DNA from: Neobacillus sp. YX16 | GTDB lineage: Bacteria; Bacillota; Bacilli; Bacillales; Cytobacillaceae | Reading direction: 5' to 3' | Assembly (NCBI RefSeq): GCF_030123505.1 | Contig: NZ_CP126115.1 | Location: 4,168,001 to 4,232,000, forward strand | DNA length: 64,000 nt | Shown: positions 34,877 through 43,762 of the stretch, in pieces | Layout of the letters: every line of letters begins with the position of its first letter | Position numbering within the stretch: position 1 is the stretch's first letter | Notes under the pieces: generated by a model | What the model saw: the letters and a program-made list of their open reading frames with translations, nothing else | Database searches by the model: none | Told to the model about the DNA's origin: nothing | Made by a program: the position numbers and the translations under genes

Positions 34877-35344
34877 CTAATGCCCTTCCATATCCATTCC
34901 TTCCATTGAATCCTTCGATTCATTTGGGTCCTCCGTTTCACTTGCTGTTCCAATAACAAATTCTTTCTTAGGCATATTGTGCATATCTCTAGCTGTTACG
35001 TGTGAAATAATATAATACGTTCCTTCTTGTGCGAACGACTTTTCTAAGCGATAGATTCCATCTTCAGCATGCTCGATTTTTACCTTTTCGTGGTTTTCAT
35101 CCTTCGCACGCCAAATTTCAAATTTCACCTCGTCTGCGTCTTCAACATTCTCTTCTCCTTGTGTAACCTTTGCTTCAAAGATAATCGGTTCATTGGCTTG
35201 TCCATGCTCCGGGGTAACAGTCAACTTGACTTCTACAAACTCAGGCAACTCTTTTTCAGCTTGATTTTGATTGTCTTTGGTACCGCATGCACTGACGACC
35301 AATAAAGCTAAAATCAATAGACTTAGCAATTTAATTTTTTTCAC
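34877..35344 (-). CDS. YtkA-like lipoprotein with Met/His-rich tail
   Basis: A 155-residue lipoprotein: signal MKKIKLLSLLILALLVVSAC with the lipid-modified Cys at residue 20. The Ig-like YtkA domain follows (VKLTVTPEHGQANEPIIFEAKV ... EGTYYIISHVTARDMHN). The C-terminus is rich in Met, His and acidic residues (SMEGMDMEGH), suggesting copper binding, as in FixH/YtkA proteins linked to cytochrome oxidase assembly; metal binding is inference. It follows the 35347 gene by 2 nt. Confidence 0.85.
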   Translation of the reverse strand: MKKIKLLSLLILALLVVSACGTKDNQNQAEKELPEFVEVKLTVTPEHGQANEPIIFEAKVTQGEENVEDADEVKFEIWRAKDENHEKVKIEHAEDGIYRLEKSFAQEGTYYIISHVTARDMHNMPKKEFVIGTASETEDPNESKDSMEGMDMEGH

Positions 35345-35346
35345 GT

Positions 35347-35634
35347 TTAACTCTCCTTTATCAATTTCTCCATAATACCATTGTGGACATGGATAAGTGA
35401 TACCTTAGCCTCATTTGAGATGGTCGACTGTGTGATTCTGCTAATAGCGGAATAGTATTTTTCAAATTTATTCTTCCGTATTCTCGGATGAGAGTTCTCA
35501 TCAAGCAGTTCCCTTTTCACTGCCTCTGTTAAGGTCTCTTCACTGTTTCTATCACTGGCAGCTAGCATACGATTATTCCAAATCATTCGATATTCAGCTA
35601 GTAATTCATCAAAATTGATATTTCCTATCGTCAA
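35347..35634 (-). CDS. Hypothetical protein, 95 residues, operon partner of the YtkA-like lipoprotein
   Basis: Not recognised. The TTG at 35634 (MTIGNINFDELLAEY) is preferred because GGAGGTG lies 6 nt upstream; an ATG five codons earlier overlaps that SD. Mostly helical, basic, no Cys, no signal. The stop lies 2 nt from the start of the lipoprotein gene, indicating co-expression. Confidence 0.65.
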   Translation of the reverse strand: MTIGNINFDELLAEYRMIWNNRMLAASDRNSEETLTEAVKRELLDENSHPRIRKNKFEKYYSAISRITQSTISNEAKVSLIHVHNGIMEKLIKES

Positions 35635-35730
35635 TACCCCCACCTCCATATCTCCTCAATTGCATTGTTACATACTTTCCAATATTATTGCAAAAAATAG
35701 ATTTTAACAACACCATGAAAGGAGTAATAT

Positions 35731-35973
35731 ATGTCTACACCTTATAAATGTCCTAATTGTAAAACCAATCGAAGCCGCTTTAATATTATTCAACAAGTTT
35801 CCCAATCTGTGAAGCTTGACCCGCAATCTGGTGAAGTGATGAAAGAATACAGTCAAAATGAATTAGAACCCTTTCACCTTCCATACAATGGACCTGATTA
35901 TCGAATTCAATGTGCTTCCTGTGGTCTAATTGAGGACGAAAGAACATTCATTAAATTCGGAGAACAAGCCTAA
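35731..35973 (+). CDS. Small zinc-ribbon protein, 80 residues
   Basis: Two Cys pairs, CPNC near the N-terminus (residues about 8-11) and CASC (about 61-64), enclose a beta-rich segment, consistent with a single zinc ribbon. It begins [20 protein letters not shown] with AAAGGAG upstream. Function unknown; possibly nucleic-acid binding. Divergent from the 35634 gene; own terminator. Confidence 0.7.
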   Translation: MSTPYKCPNCKTNRSRFNIIQQVSQSVKLDPQSGEVMKEYSQNELEPFHLPYNGPDYRIQCASCGLIEDERTFIKFGEQA

Positions 35974-35976
35974 CAG

Positions 35977-36013
35977 AAAAACACCTTTAACTTTTGCTAA
36001 AGGTGTTTTTTTA
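35977..36013 (+). terminator. Terminator of the zinc-ribbon gene
   Basis: AAAAACACCTTTA (35977-35989) pairs with TAAAGGTGTTTTT (35998-36010), then TTT. Confidence 0.88.
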
Positions 36014-36014
36014 T

Positions 36015-36836
36015 TTATTTTAGGCCATTTTCTTTAAAAAACGATTCAGAGTCTACTTTCCAGGCATCCATCGTTGAAAATCGAATTAAATGGATTTCAC
36101 CACGATAGTGCTGACTTCCTCTATTTTTAATAAACCAATCAATTTCAATTGGAACATCCATGCTTATTTCCTGTTTTAAATCCTCTGCTGGTAAAATTGG
36201 CATCCGGGTTATTCTAACATTTTCAATTCTGCCTAATATCGGTTTCCATTCAAGCTTTTGTACAGAGATCAACTTTGAAATATAGGAATCCTGCTGCTTT
36301 AAACCAGCTATATACGCTTCAACCGTTTCATAAGGTGATGTAATACTTAAGTACTCTTCTAGTTTCCCAGCCGCCTTATAAACCATCAACATATGCGAGA
36401 GGTCCATTGTGTTCGTCCGATGAGTGGTACTGCCGAAAAAATGGATACAAAAATGCCCTGGAAAATTATTTTTTAAGGCACCCCCACCGTGCGGCATCCC
36501 ATGCATCGACCCGGCAATCCATTGATCATTGCGAATCACGATGATGGCACGCCGCTTCCAGCTCCATTCTCCTCCGTAAATCTTTTTCATGATTTTTGTA
36601 TCCTTGGGTGTCAATGGCTGTACGTCGGCATGATGACTGCCGGCACGCCTTTGAACTTTAAACTTCTTCCCTGTTTCAAGATCTAGAACCGTAAACTTTG
36701 AATACTTCGGCAGCACATTATTGGCTTCTTCCCATGGCAGCATTTCAATTTTGTAACTAATATTTGTTGCTGCTTGTATCCCTTGACCACTTAGGAGGAA
36801 TAGAATAACCATCACAAAAACTGTTTTCTTCTTCAT
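36015..36836 (-). CDS. Exported protein of unknown function with HG..FPGHFCIHF motif
   Basis: A 273-residue protein with a signal peptide (MKKKTVFVMVILFLLSGQGIQA, cleavage after AxA). The body has a beta-rich region (FTVLDLETGKKFKVQR) then GSMHGMPHGGG and FPGHFCIHFFGSTTH around residues 120-150; the arrangement of His, Gly and a single Cys recalls L,D-transpeptidase-like or related cell-wall folds but the exact HGxxSHGCxR motif is absent. I cannot name the family. It probably acts outside the membrane. Confidence 0.6.
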   Translation of the reverse strand: MKKKTVFVMVILFLLSGQGIQAATNISYKIEMLPWEEANNVLPKYSKFTVLDLETGKKFKVQRRAGSHHADVQPLTPKDTKIMKKIYGGEWSWKRRAIIVIRNDQWIAGSMHGMPHGGGALKNNFPGHFCIHFFGSTTHRTNTMDLSHMLMVYKAAGKLEEYLSITSPYETVEAYIAGLKQQDSYISKLISVQKLEWKPILGRIENVRITRMPILPAEDLKQEISMDVPIEIDWFIKNRGSQHYRGEIHLIRFSTMDAWKVDSESFFKENGLK

Positions 36837-36906
36837 CTAAACCCCCTTTACAATGAAAAAATAACTACATTAAAAGAGTTACCTGAAGAAGAAATATTCA
36901 TTCATT

Positions 36907-37845
36907 TTAATTTTGTTTTTTGAAGTCTTTTTCAAGTTTACCTAGCTTTTCCTCAATCTCAAACCAATCCATATTTTCGCCGATAAATACTAGATTTAAT
37001 GGTAAATTCATTTCTTCCTTCATATATAAAGGCATTCCATAAGAATATTGGAAGAGATATGGTTTTGATAAGGAATCAAATTTTATATAGCCTTTGATGC
37101 GATATATCCTCTCAGGTAAACCCTTCAAAAAATCCTCGAAGTCAGAATGGTTGATTGGTTCTTGGAATTGATAGACAAACGTGGTTAAATTAAGAGCATT
37201 TTTCGAAAAATCAGCACTGGTTTGTTTTGAAAATGATGAAAGTGTCAGTTTTCTCAATTCATCAATAGAGACCTGAGAATAATTTGTTAATAAGCAGCGT
37301 GCAGCAGAATTAATTCCTTGTATCTCAAAAATAATTTTTGATTGCTCTGATTCCGACAGTTCATCCATTTTATTAACAAGGATAAAATCTGCGTGTCTGA
37401 CCTGCTCGAGCAGTAATTGATGAACCTGTGGACTTAACGTCTTTCTGTCACGCCATCTTAATCCATCCACAGTTGTTACAATTCCCTTTATCGTAAACTG
37501 ATCCGCAAATAAGGGTGAAAGGATGGCATCTAGAACTTCAACCGGGTGTGCAGCCCCCGTGGTTTCAATATAGATAACTTCTGGCTTTTCATTCAATAAT
37601 AAGCCCTGCAGCTGTGCTTCAAGCTTGTCCTGAATGGAACAGCAGATACAGCCCCCTAATAGCTCCTTCAAAGCTACATCTTCGTCCCGAGCGACTTCTG
37701 AATCAATTGAGACCTTTCCTAGTTCATTCATCATTACGGCGGTTTTTCGCCCTGATAATTGCTCATTTTCAAGCAGTCGCTTCAATAGCGTCGTTTTTCC
37801 ACTTCCTAAAAACCCGGATAAAATATATACCTCAGTATTGTTCAT
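36907..37845 (-). CDS. CobW/COG0523 family metal-chaperone GTPase
   Basis: A 312-residue G3E GTPase. Walker A GFLGSGKTTLLKRLL (about residues 11-25), the metal-binding CxCC in GGCICCSIQ (about 64-72), the IETTGAAHP segment, and NKMDE for guanine. A CobW_C domain occupies the last ~100 residues. Such proteins deliver zinc (or cobalt) to client enzymes, often under zinc starvation; no Zur box was identified here. No His-rich loop. Confidence 0.9.
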   Translation of the reverse strand: MNNTEVYILSGFLGSGKTTLLKRLLENEQLSGRKTAVMMNELGKVSIDSEVARDEDVALKELLGGCICCSIQDKLEAQLQGLLLNEKPEVIYIETTGAAHPVEVLDAILSPLFADQFTIKGIVTTVDGLRWRDRKTLSPQVHQLLLEQVRHADFILVNKMDELSESEQSKIIFEIQGINSAARCLLTNYSQVSIDELRKLTLSSFSKQTSADFSKNALNLTTFVYQFQEPINHSDFEDFLKGLPERIYRIKGYIKFDSLSKPYLFQYSYGMPLYMKEEMNLPLNLVFIGENMDWFEIEEKLGKLEKDFKKQN

Positions 37846-37962
37846 CTATGTTTACCTCTTTTTCCTCTGATATTCCTTTTATTATAGCTGAAATTGGGCT
37901 ATCAACTAGATAAATGTGGCTTATAATAGTAGTAAAAGAATATTCAGAAAGGACCTTCCCTC

Positions 37963-38673
37963 ATGATTTATGAGTATGTCTACCCAAGAAGTCTCCTTCA
38001 TTTTATTAAAAACCCATCACATGAATCCTTAAAAGACCTTCTTCTTCACAATACGGGTGAAACAGATTTTCTAGATTTTAAAACCAAATGGACAGAATTT
38101 TCCAAGATGGCTAAACACGTGCTTGCAATCGCAAATTCAGGCGGCGGCTGTATTATTGTTGGTGTCAGTCAAAATGATGAGGGATCCATTTCTTTAACTG
38201 GACTTCACGAAGATGATTTCCTAGATAAAGCAGATATCGATAATAAACTGGCAAATTTATTGCCAAAATACTTAAAATATCGGACGGAGGATTTTTATTT
38301 TAGCAGGGACCAACAAACATTAAGCAATAAAAGATTTCAGGTACTCATCATTGAATATGATCCAAAATATGTGCCCTACACCTCTGTTGTTCAGCGGAAT
38401 GAACTTCGTTATGGTGCCATTTATGTTCGACAAGGGACAAAATCTCTCGAAGCAACCAATGACAGGCTTGTGGAAATTATTTTACGCAAGGTACATTCAG
38501 GAGGTTCTGGCGTGAATGAATATACCCTAAAAGAGCACCTGGACCAATTAAAGGAATTATATGAGGAGCATGACTCGCAGAAAAATAATGAATATAGTCA
38601 ATTTATTGCAGAAGTAATAGAACGTAAAAAAGAAAGAATCCGGCAATTATTAGATATTCTTCCTGAAAATTAA
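37963..38673 (+). CDS. AlbA_2/Schlafen-type putative DNA- or ATP-binding protein
   Basis: A 236-residue protein. The AlbA_2 domain is clear: ETDFLDFKTKW then AKHVLAIANSGGGCIIVGV, with GAIYVRQGTKSLEATN at its end (about residues 30-165). The C-terminal ~60 residues are a charged helix/coiled coil (KEHLDQLKELYEEHDSQKNNEY). Such domains occur in transcriptional regulators and some defence proteins; the function here is unknown. AAAGGA precedes the ATG. Confidence 0.85.
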   Translation: MIYEYVYPRSLLHFIKNPSHESLKDLLLHNTGETDFLDFKTKWTEFSKMAKHVLAIANSGGGCIIVGVSQNDEGSISLTGLHEDDFLDKADIDNKLANLLPKYLKYRTEDFYFSRDQQTLSNKRFQVLIIEYDPKYVPYTSVVQRNELRYGAIYVRQGTKSLEATNDRLVEIILRKVHSGGSGVNEYTLKEHLDQLKELYEEHDSQKNNEYSQFIAEVIERKKERIRQLLDILPEN

Positions 38674-38706
38674 TGAGAAAGCGAATGAACTCATTCACTT
38701 TCTCAA
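38673..38706. terminator. Bidirectional terminator
   Basis: GAGAAAGCGAATGA pairs with TCATTCACTTTCTC with one mismatch, between convergent genes. Confidence 0.75.
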
Positions 38707-38710
38707 CTAA

Positions 38711-39508
38711 TTAATAAATCCCTTGCTCATCTTCTAACATTTTATTTACATTTTCAAGCTTGTTTTTTTTATTGGCAGCCACTATTTCTATTTCTTCAAT
38801 TGAAGTGACAGGGTTCATCATTACCGTTAATCCCAAATCCATGAACTTTCCTTTTCCTATGTCAGTGTTGACATTTTTTAAGATCTCATTCAGAACTTGT
38901 GGTGCTATAGTGAGGAAATCCTCAGCAGATATTTCTTTCAATACTTCTTCTTTTAATGCCATAAATATTGGAGATAATTCTTTAGCATAACTTGAATTCA
39001 TTTTTAGCTGCTCAAAATATTGGACAATATCCTCACCCTTTAGTCTTTGTCTTTCACCATCCAGATGCCCTTCATTTCCAGTCATCATTTCTATCCCGTT
39101 CGGAGCAAGCACATCAATTACAGTCCCGAAACCAGAAGTATCAAAGATAAAACAATAATCAATATCTACTTGATATTTTTCTGCTGCCTGTTTTTTCAGG
39201 TTCTCCAATTCCCCTTCTTTGCCATCAAGTGCAAGCATGATAGATCCGTACTCGATTTTATTTTGGTCTTTATCATATTTTAACAACAGCCCTGGTTCGA
39301 TTGCTGATGAAGCTGAGCCTTTACTATTTTCGATAATAAGAAAGGTTTCCACCTTCTTCTCACTTTCAGAAGAATCCTTTAATTTTTCTAGAAAAGGGAT
39401 ACTCTTCGCTTCTTCTCCCTTCTTCTCTGTACTGCTTTGAAAAAATGTCTGTAAGGGGCCGAAGCCGAAAAAGGAAAGGACAATAACGGCAATGATTAAC
39501 TTTTTCAT
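38711..39508 (-). CDS. Degenerate LCP (LytR-CpsA-Psr)-like membrane-anchored protein
   Basis: 265 residues from ATG 39508 (GGTGA 8 nt upstream; a TTG five codons earlier overlaps an SD). One N-terminal membrane segment (KLIIAVIVLSFFGFGPL) and an extracellular domain. The order IEYGSIMLALDG, DIDYCFIFDTSGFGTVIDVLAPNGIEM and LKGEDIVQYFEQLK parallels LCP ligase segments, but the Arg/Asp residues that bind the polyprenyl phosphate are not visible. Probably a catalytically inactive relative; low-to-moderate certainty. Confidence 0.5.
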   Translation of the reverse strand: MKKLIIAVIVLSFFGFGPLQTFFQSSTEKKGEEAKSIPFLEKLKDSSESEKKVETFLIIENSKGSASSAIEPGLLLKYDKDQNKIEYGSIMLALDGKEGELENLKKQAAEKYQVDIDYCFIFDTSGFGTVIDVLAPNGIEMMTGNEGHLDGERQRLKGEDIVQYFEQLKMNSSYAKELSPIFMALKEEVLKEISAEDFLTIAPQVLNEILKNVNTDIGKGKFMDLGLTVMMNPVTSIEEIEIVAANKKNKLENVNKMLEDEQGIY

Positions 39509-39581
39509 ATCTAAAATCACCAAATTCCTTTTTTTATTTCCATTTTCGGAAAATTAGGCAAAGATTATACTTCTACATGGA

Positions 39582-39615
39582 AAAAGCCTGAACCAGCAGC
39601 ACGGTTCAGGCTTTT
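39582..39615 (-). terminator. Terminator of ctpA
   Basis: AAAAGCCTGAACC (39582-39594) pairs with GGTTCAGGCTTTT (39603-39615). Confidence 0.88.
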
Positions 39616-39617
39616 CA

Positions 39618-41114
39618 TTATTTCATTTCCTCTTTTAACACTTCAATTGCTTTTTGAAGCTGAGTATCATGGTTTTGAATCTGTTCTCTAAGCTTTTCCA
39701 TTAATTTAAAGGTAGTATCTCCTTTTAAGATTCCATCAGCAGGCAGATTATTTGCTGTTTGAAAGCTAATAACAGCCTCCTGTGTTTTCTCATCGAAGAA
39801 TCCGTCTACACGTCCTGGATCATACCCAATTGCCTTTAACATTTTCTGAGCTGATTCAACCTCAGTTGAAGAACTTGAAAGCTTCAGCTCTTTGTCAGGA
39901 TTAATGATTGGTAATGTTGCGTATTCAGGGAGTGGAACATCAATATCAGGCTTAATTCCTTTTTTATGAATCCAATTACCATTTGGCGTGAGCCATTTTG
40001 CAGTTGTAAATTTTATATTTGAATTGTCAGGGAAGTCCTTGGCCGTTTGAACGGTTCCTTTCCCAAAGGAATTCTCACCTACTAGCTTAACACCAGCAGA
40101 TTCGCTAACTGCTCCAGCAAGAATTTCAGAGGCACTGGCACTGCCTTTATCAATTAATACGACCAACGGGAAGTCTGGATCCCCATCATTTTGTGAAGGA
40201 TATTCCTTGGTCTTACCATTCCGGTCTTCCACTTTTAATATTAGTTTTCCTTTTGGAACAAACATACTTGAAATACTAATGGCTTCATCTAATAATCCGC
40301 CTGGATTTTGACGCAAGTCTAAGACTAACCCTTTCATCCCCTGTTTCTGCAGTTCATTTAGCTTCGCAGCAAGGTCCTTTGAGGTATTAGTAGAAAAACT
40401 TGTAATTTGAACTTTGGCAATACCGTCGCCAATCATTTCACCATAAACGGTTTCAATAGGAATATCATCGCGGATAATCGGTACCTTAACAGGTGCGTCT
40501 GTTCCCGGCCGTTGAATGGTTAATTCCACCTTTGTTCCTTTTTTTCCACGAATGATGGTTACCGCTTCAGTCGAGGTCATTCCCTGTAGACTTTTTCCGT
40601 CGACAGATACAATGATATCATTCGGCCTCAAACCCGCTTTTTCAGCTGGAGAGCCCTTAATTGGTGAGACAATCATAATATGTCCGTCTTTCTCTTGAAT
40701 CTCTGCACCGATTCCTTGGAATGAAGAATTAATTGAGGCATGGAAATTTTCCGCTTCCTCCACACTCATATAGTCAGTATAAGGATCGTCTAGAGCTTTT
40801 ACCATTCCATCAATAGCCCCATTAATTAGCTTTTTCTGATCAAGCTCCTCAAAATATCCACTCTTCAGCGTATCATAGGCAGTATAAAGTTTATCAAATT
40901 CTGATCTTTCCGTACCAACTGTAATGACTTTTTCATCCCCAACCGATAAGGCAAATGTTGTAATGCCTGTAGATAGCAACACAAGGAAAAACAACATCAA
41001 TATAAAATGAAATTTCTTAATGTGTACATACCCAGATTTCTTCTCTATTTCCTGCTCTTGTTCAAGATTTTCTTGATTAACATTTTGCTCATCCAAAGAT
41101 TTCACCACTTTCAT
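39618..41114 (-). CDS. ctpA: S41 carboxy-terminal processing protease
   Basis: 498 residues: an N-terminal membrane anchor (HFILMLFFLVLLSTGITTFAL), PDZ domain (about 130-220, GIGAEIQEKDGHIMIVSPIKGSPAEKAGL split over strands), S41 protease core with the Ser in KGSASASEILAGA and the general-base Lys in FGKGTVQT, and a C-terminal peptidoglycan-binding domain (LKAIGYDPGRVDGFFDEKTQEAV). Neighbours ldcB and deoD give the B. subtilis ctpA context rather than that of ctpB. Confidence 0.93.
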   Translation of the reverse strand: MKVVKSLDEQNVNQENLEQEQEIEKKSGYVHIKKFHFILMLFFLVLLSTGITTFALSVGDEKVITVGTERSEFDKLYTAYDTLKSGYFEELDQKKLINGAIDGMVKALDDPYTDYMSVEEAENFHASINSSFQGIGAEIQEKDGHIMIVSPIKGSPAEKAGLRPNDIIVSVDGKSLQGMTSTEAVTIIRGKKGTKVELTIQRPGTDAPVKVPIIRDDIPIETVYGEMIGDGIAKVQITSFSTNTSKDLAAKLNELQKQGMKGLVLDLRQNPGGLLDEAISISSMFVPKGKLILKVEDRNGKTKEYPSQNDGDPDFPLVVLIDKGSASASEILAGAVSESAGVKLVGENSFGKGTVQTAKDFPDNSNIKFTTAKWLTPNGNWIHKKGIKPDIDVPLPEYATLPIINPDKELKLSSSSTEVESAQKMLKAIGYDPGRVDGFFDEKTQEAVISFQTANNLPADGILKGDTTFKLMEKLREQIQNHDTQLQKAIEVLKEEMK

Positions 41115-41245
41115 TGTCCAAAAAATAATATGTAAAACTAACCCTTAGTGATTAGAATAACATTTTTCATAAAAAAATAACAAAGAAAAGTTATGTATAA
41201 TGAAAAAGGGCACATCCATTAGTCAGGCGTGCCGGAAGTCACGAT

Positions 41246-42055
41246 TTAAATTTTCTTCACTTCATTGAAATATTCTTCTAGCGTCCAGCTATGCTCGTAC
41301 ATAATCGTTGCAGCTTTTACACCGACATAGCGGAAATGCCACGGCTCATACATATAATTTGTAATGTCCATTTTCTCTTTAGGATATCTCAAAATAAAGC
41401 CAAAGTGATGTGCGTTTTCTTTTAGCCATTTACCTTCTGTGGTATTTGCAAAGGCTTCATTTAAATATAATTTATTCGACCTGCTCGAAATATCCATGGC
41501 TAATCCAGATTGATGCTCACTTGCACCTGGAATAGCTACAGCCTGCTCAGCCTTTTCTACCCCTACTCTATTTACTTCAGCATCATACAATGATTTCTGC
41601 CGGCTATAGGAGCGGTATCCCGATACAGCAAGAATTTCGATTCCATTTTTTGCAGCGTTAGTAAACATTTTCTCTAATGCTTCTGCCGCTTCTTTTCTCA
41701 TTAAACTTTTTTCTATATCTTCTTCCCTAAAGGAGAATTCCACTTCTGGTTTGACAAGATCCTCAGGTATATAATTTTCTGGCAAATAAAACTCTTTGTT
41801 AACCAATGCCATGACGTTCGTAGAATTTTGGATGACATTTTTGCCATCTACTTCTTTAATATCATTGAAAAACATTGATTCTAAACTGAGTGGATCATTT
41901 ATTGGAGATTCTTCTTGTTGAGACTCTTGGTTTTTACTAGAGTCATTTCCAGTGAAGGGAAGTTTATTTAATAATGAATCGACCTGACTACAGCCGCTAA
42001 AAAGAACTGTCATTGAACCAATTAATACTATATTTTTCCATACCATAATTCTCAC
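41246..42055 (-). CDS. ldcB: D-Ala/L,D-carboxypeptidase (VanY/LdcB family lipoprotein)
   Basis: 269 residues. A lipoprotein signal ends at LFSGC (Cys about residue 22), then an acidic linker (KNQESQQEESP) and the VanY domain. Zinc ligands are in SEHQSGLAMDIS (HxxxxxxD) and EPWHFRYVG (His), with the GYRSYSRQ loop. Trims peptidoglycan stem peptides outside the membrane. Synteny with deoD and ctpA matches B. subtilis yodJ, whose product is an L,D-carboxypeptidase. Confidence 0.92.
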   Translation of the reverse strand: MRIMVWKNIVLIGSMTVLFSGCSQVDSLLNKLPFTGNDSSKNQESQQEESPINDPLSLESMFFNDIKEVDGKNVIQNSTNVMALVNKEFYLPENYIPEDLVKPEVEFSFREEDIEKSLMRKEAAEALEKMFTNAAKNGIEILAVSGYRSYSRQKSLYDAEVNRVGVEKAEQAVAIPGASEHQSGLAMDISSRSNKLYLNEAFANTTEGKWLKENAHHFGFILRYPKEKMDITNYMYEPWHFRYVGVKAATIMYEHSWTLEEYFNEVKKI

Positions 42056-42150
42056 CTATCTATCTTTCTTTATACTTTCTGCACTATATCTATTTTTACC
42101 AAAAAAATCAATAAGAAACCTCTCTCAATACTTGAAAGAGGCAGTTTTAC

Positions 42151-42855
42151 CTATTCTTTTGTCGCTGCTTCTAGTGCAACTACAATCATATCATTAAATG
42201 TTAATTGTCTTTCTTCCGCTGTTGTTTCTTCACCTGTTAAGATATGATCACTTACAGTAAGTACCGACAATGCTCTGCGGTTAAATTTAGCGGCTAATGT
42301 ATATAATGCAGTTGTTTCCATCTCAATGGCAAGAATCTGATACTTTGCCCATTTTTCAAGTTCAGCATTGTCATTATAGAAAGAATCAGCAGTAAAGATA
42401 TTCCCTACTTTTAAATTAAGCCCTTTTTCTACACCTGCATCATAGGCCTTTTTAAGTAAATCAAAGTTCGCACAAGGAGCGAAATCAACGCCTCCAAAAG
42501 TAAGACGATTCATATTAGAGTCGGTCGAACTAGTCATTGCCAAAATAACATCTCGGACTTTTACGTCCTTTTGGATGGCTCCGCATGTGCCAACTCGGAT
42601 TAAATTTTGGACATTATAGCTGTTCATTAATTCATTTACATAAATGGAGATAGAAGGTACACCCATTCCTGTTCCTTGAACAGAAATTCTCTTCCCTTTG
42701 TATGTACCGGTATAACCAAACATATTTCTTACTTCATTATAACATTTGGCATCTTCTAAAAAGGTTTCCGCGATATATTTAGCCCTTAACGGGTCTCCAG
42801 GCAGTAATACCGTTTCAGCAATTTCATTTTCTTTCGCACCAATATGTACACTCAT
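42151..42855 (-). CDS. deoD: Purine nucleoside phosphorylase DeoD
   Basis: Hexameric phosphorylase, 234 residues from ATG 42855 (SD GGAGG 8 nt upstream; a TTG five codons earlier is the SD region itself). Signatures: [15 protein letters not shown] (phosphate), [25 protein letters not shown], and the purine/ribose sites [11 protein letters not shown] and TVSDHI (catalytic Asp). Part of the conserved ctpA-ldcB-deoD block. Confidence 0.96.
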   Translation of the reverse strand: MSVHIGAKENEIAETVLLPGDPLRAKYIAETFLEDAKCYNEVRNMFGYTGTYKGKRISVQGTGMGVPSISIYVNELMNSYNVQNLIRVGTCGAIQKDVKVRDVILAMTSSTDSNMNRLTFGGVDFAPCANFDLLKKAYDAGVEKGLNLKVGNIFTADSFYNDNAELEKWAKYQILAIEMETTALYTLAAKFNRRALSVLTVSDHILTGEETTAEERQLTFNDMIVVALEAATKE

Positions 42856-43014
42856 TATAAAATCCTCCAATCAATTAAAGTGAAGTTCGTAACTTCACAC
42901 TTGTCAATATATCACAACACTTTGTCCAATGAAAAACCTTTCACTGAAAACGTCATGAATTTTTCTATTTGTGGGAAGCTATTTTTAGATTATCCAAAGG
43001 AGGTTCATAAAATT

Positions 43015-43152
43015 ATGGGAAAAAAGCATAGAGCACAAACAAATCGCCCTAAGAAAAATAATCATATTCCACCTGAGGCCATTGAAGCAGAGCATAATGC
43101 CCATGCAAAAGAAAATGAAGCATCAGGCGGTCGAAAAAGTAATGGTCAATAA
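43015..43152 (+). CDS. Small basic hydrophilic protein, 45 residues
   Basis: Starts MGKKHRAQTNRPKKNNH after a strong AAAGGAGG 11 nt upstream. Lys/Arg/His-rich N-terminal half and an acidic-helical segment PPEAIEAEHNAHAKE, then Gly/Ser tail. No Cys, no membrane segment. It resembles the small Bacillus hydrophilic proteins often linked to spores, but I cannot give a family name with confidence. Divergent from deoD. Confidence 0.7.
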   Translation: MGKKHRAQTNRPKKNNHIPPEAIEAEHNAHAKENEASGGRKSNGQ

Positions 43153-43165
43153 AAGCTAAAGCAAT

Positions 43166-43317
43166 AAGAAAAGCGCAAGCGCCCTGGTCAGCGGCGTATG
43201 GCCAGGAGCGCTCCAACTGAGATAAAGGAAACACGAAGAGCCGGAGGCGATTCGATGTTGACTTATCGTAGGGCGGAGAGCGAAGGACACTAGCCGCTAG
43301 GGCGCTGGAGCTGGACA
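43166..43317. repeat. Interspersed repeat, second family
   Basis: About 152 bp, from AAGAAAAGCGCAAGCGCC to GGGCGCTGGAGCTGGACA. In reverse orientation its ends match those of the repeat nested in MITE copy A (4842-4965). GC-richer than its surroundings, no coding capacity. Confidence 0.75.
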
Positions 43318-43319
43318 GT

Positions 43320-43355
43320 AAGAAAACCTAAGGAATTTTCTCCTTAGGTTTTCTT
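43320..43355 (-). terminator. Terminator of the yodL-like gene
   Basis: A 15-bp stem AAGAAAACCTAAGGA (43320-43334) with TCCTTAGGTTTTCTT (43341-43355). Confidence 0.8.
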
Positions 43356-43664
43356 TTATCTTATTTGGATTCGATTAACAGGATGCCACCCACCAGGTTT
43401 TAATTGATAATAATGCTGTCCGCCTCGACCTTCATCAATTAATATGATGTCTCCTGTGGAAAGAAATCTCCCCTGATAATTCGATGGAATTCGATCCATA
43501 ACATTAAAGAGACTAAACGTTTCTTCCAAACAATTTTCATGGCTGCCTGCTTGAATGAATGTACGATATACCTGTTTGTACCCTTTATATTCTCTGTACT
43601 TTGGAGTTTGAAAGATTGTCACATCATATTGAATACTAGCTCTTCTGGTTATCGCCTTGATCAT
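43356..43664 (-). CDS. yodL: YodL-domain protein
   Basis: 102 residues ending in the characteristic LSTGDIILIDEGRGGQHYYQLKPGGWHPVNRIQIR segment of the YodL family, preceded by a beta-rich N-terminus (YDVTIFQTPKYREYKGYKQVYRTF). Function unknown. In B. subtilis yodL lies between deoD and yozD, the same order as here, which supports the call. Confidence 0.75.
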   Translation of the reverse strand: MIKAITRRASIQYDVTIFQTPKYREYKGYKQVYRTFIQAGSHENCLEETFSLFNVMDRIPSNYQGRFLSTGDIILIDEGRGGQHYYQLKPGGWHPVNRIQIR

Positions 43665-43762
43665 CTTATCCCCTCCAATAATTAAGGTAATTCTTATTAC
43701 TTAATAATTAGAGATGGATATAGGAGAATCCTTCAGAGAAATCTGTCTTTTTTTGTCGAAAA

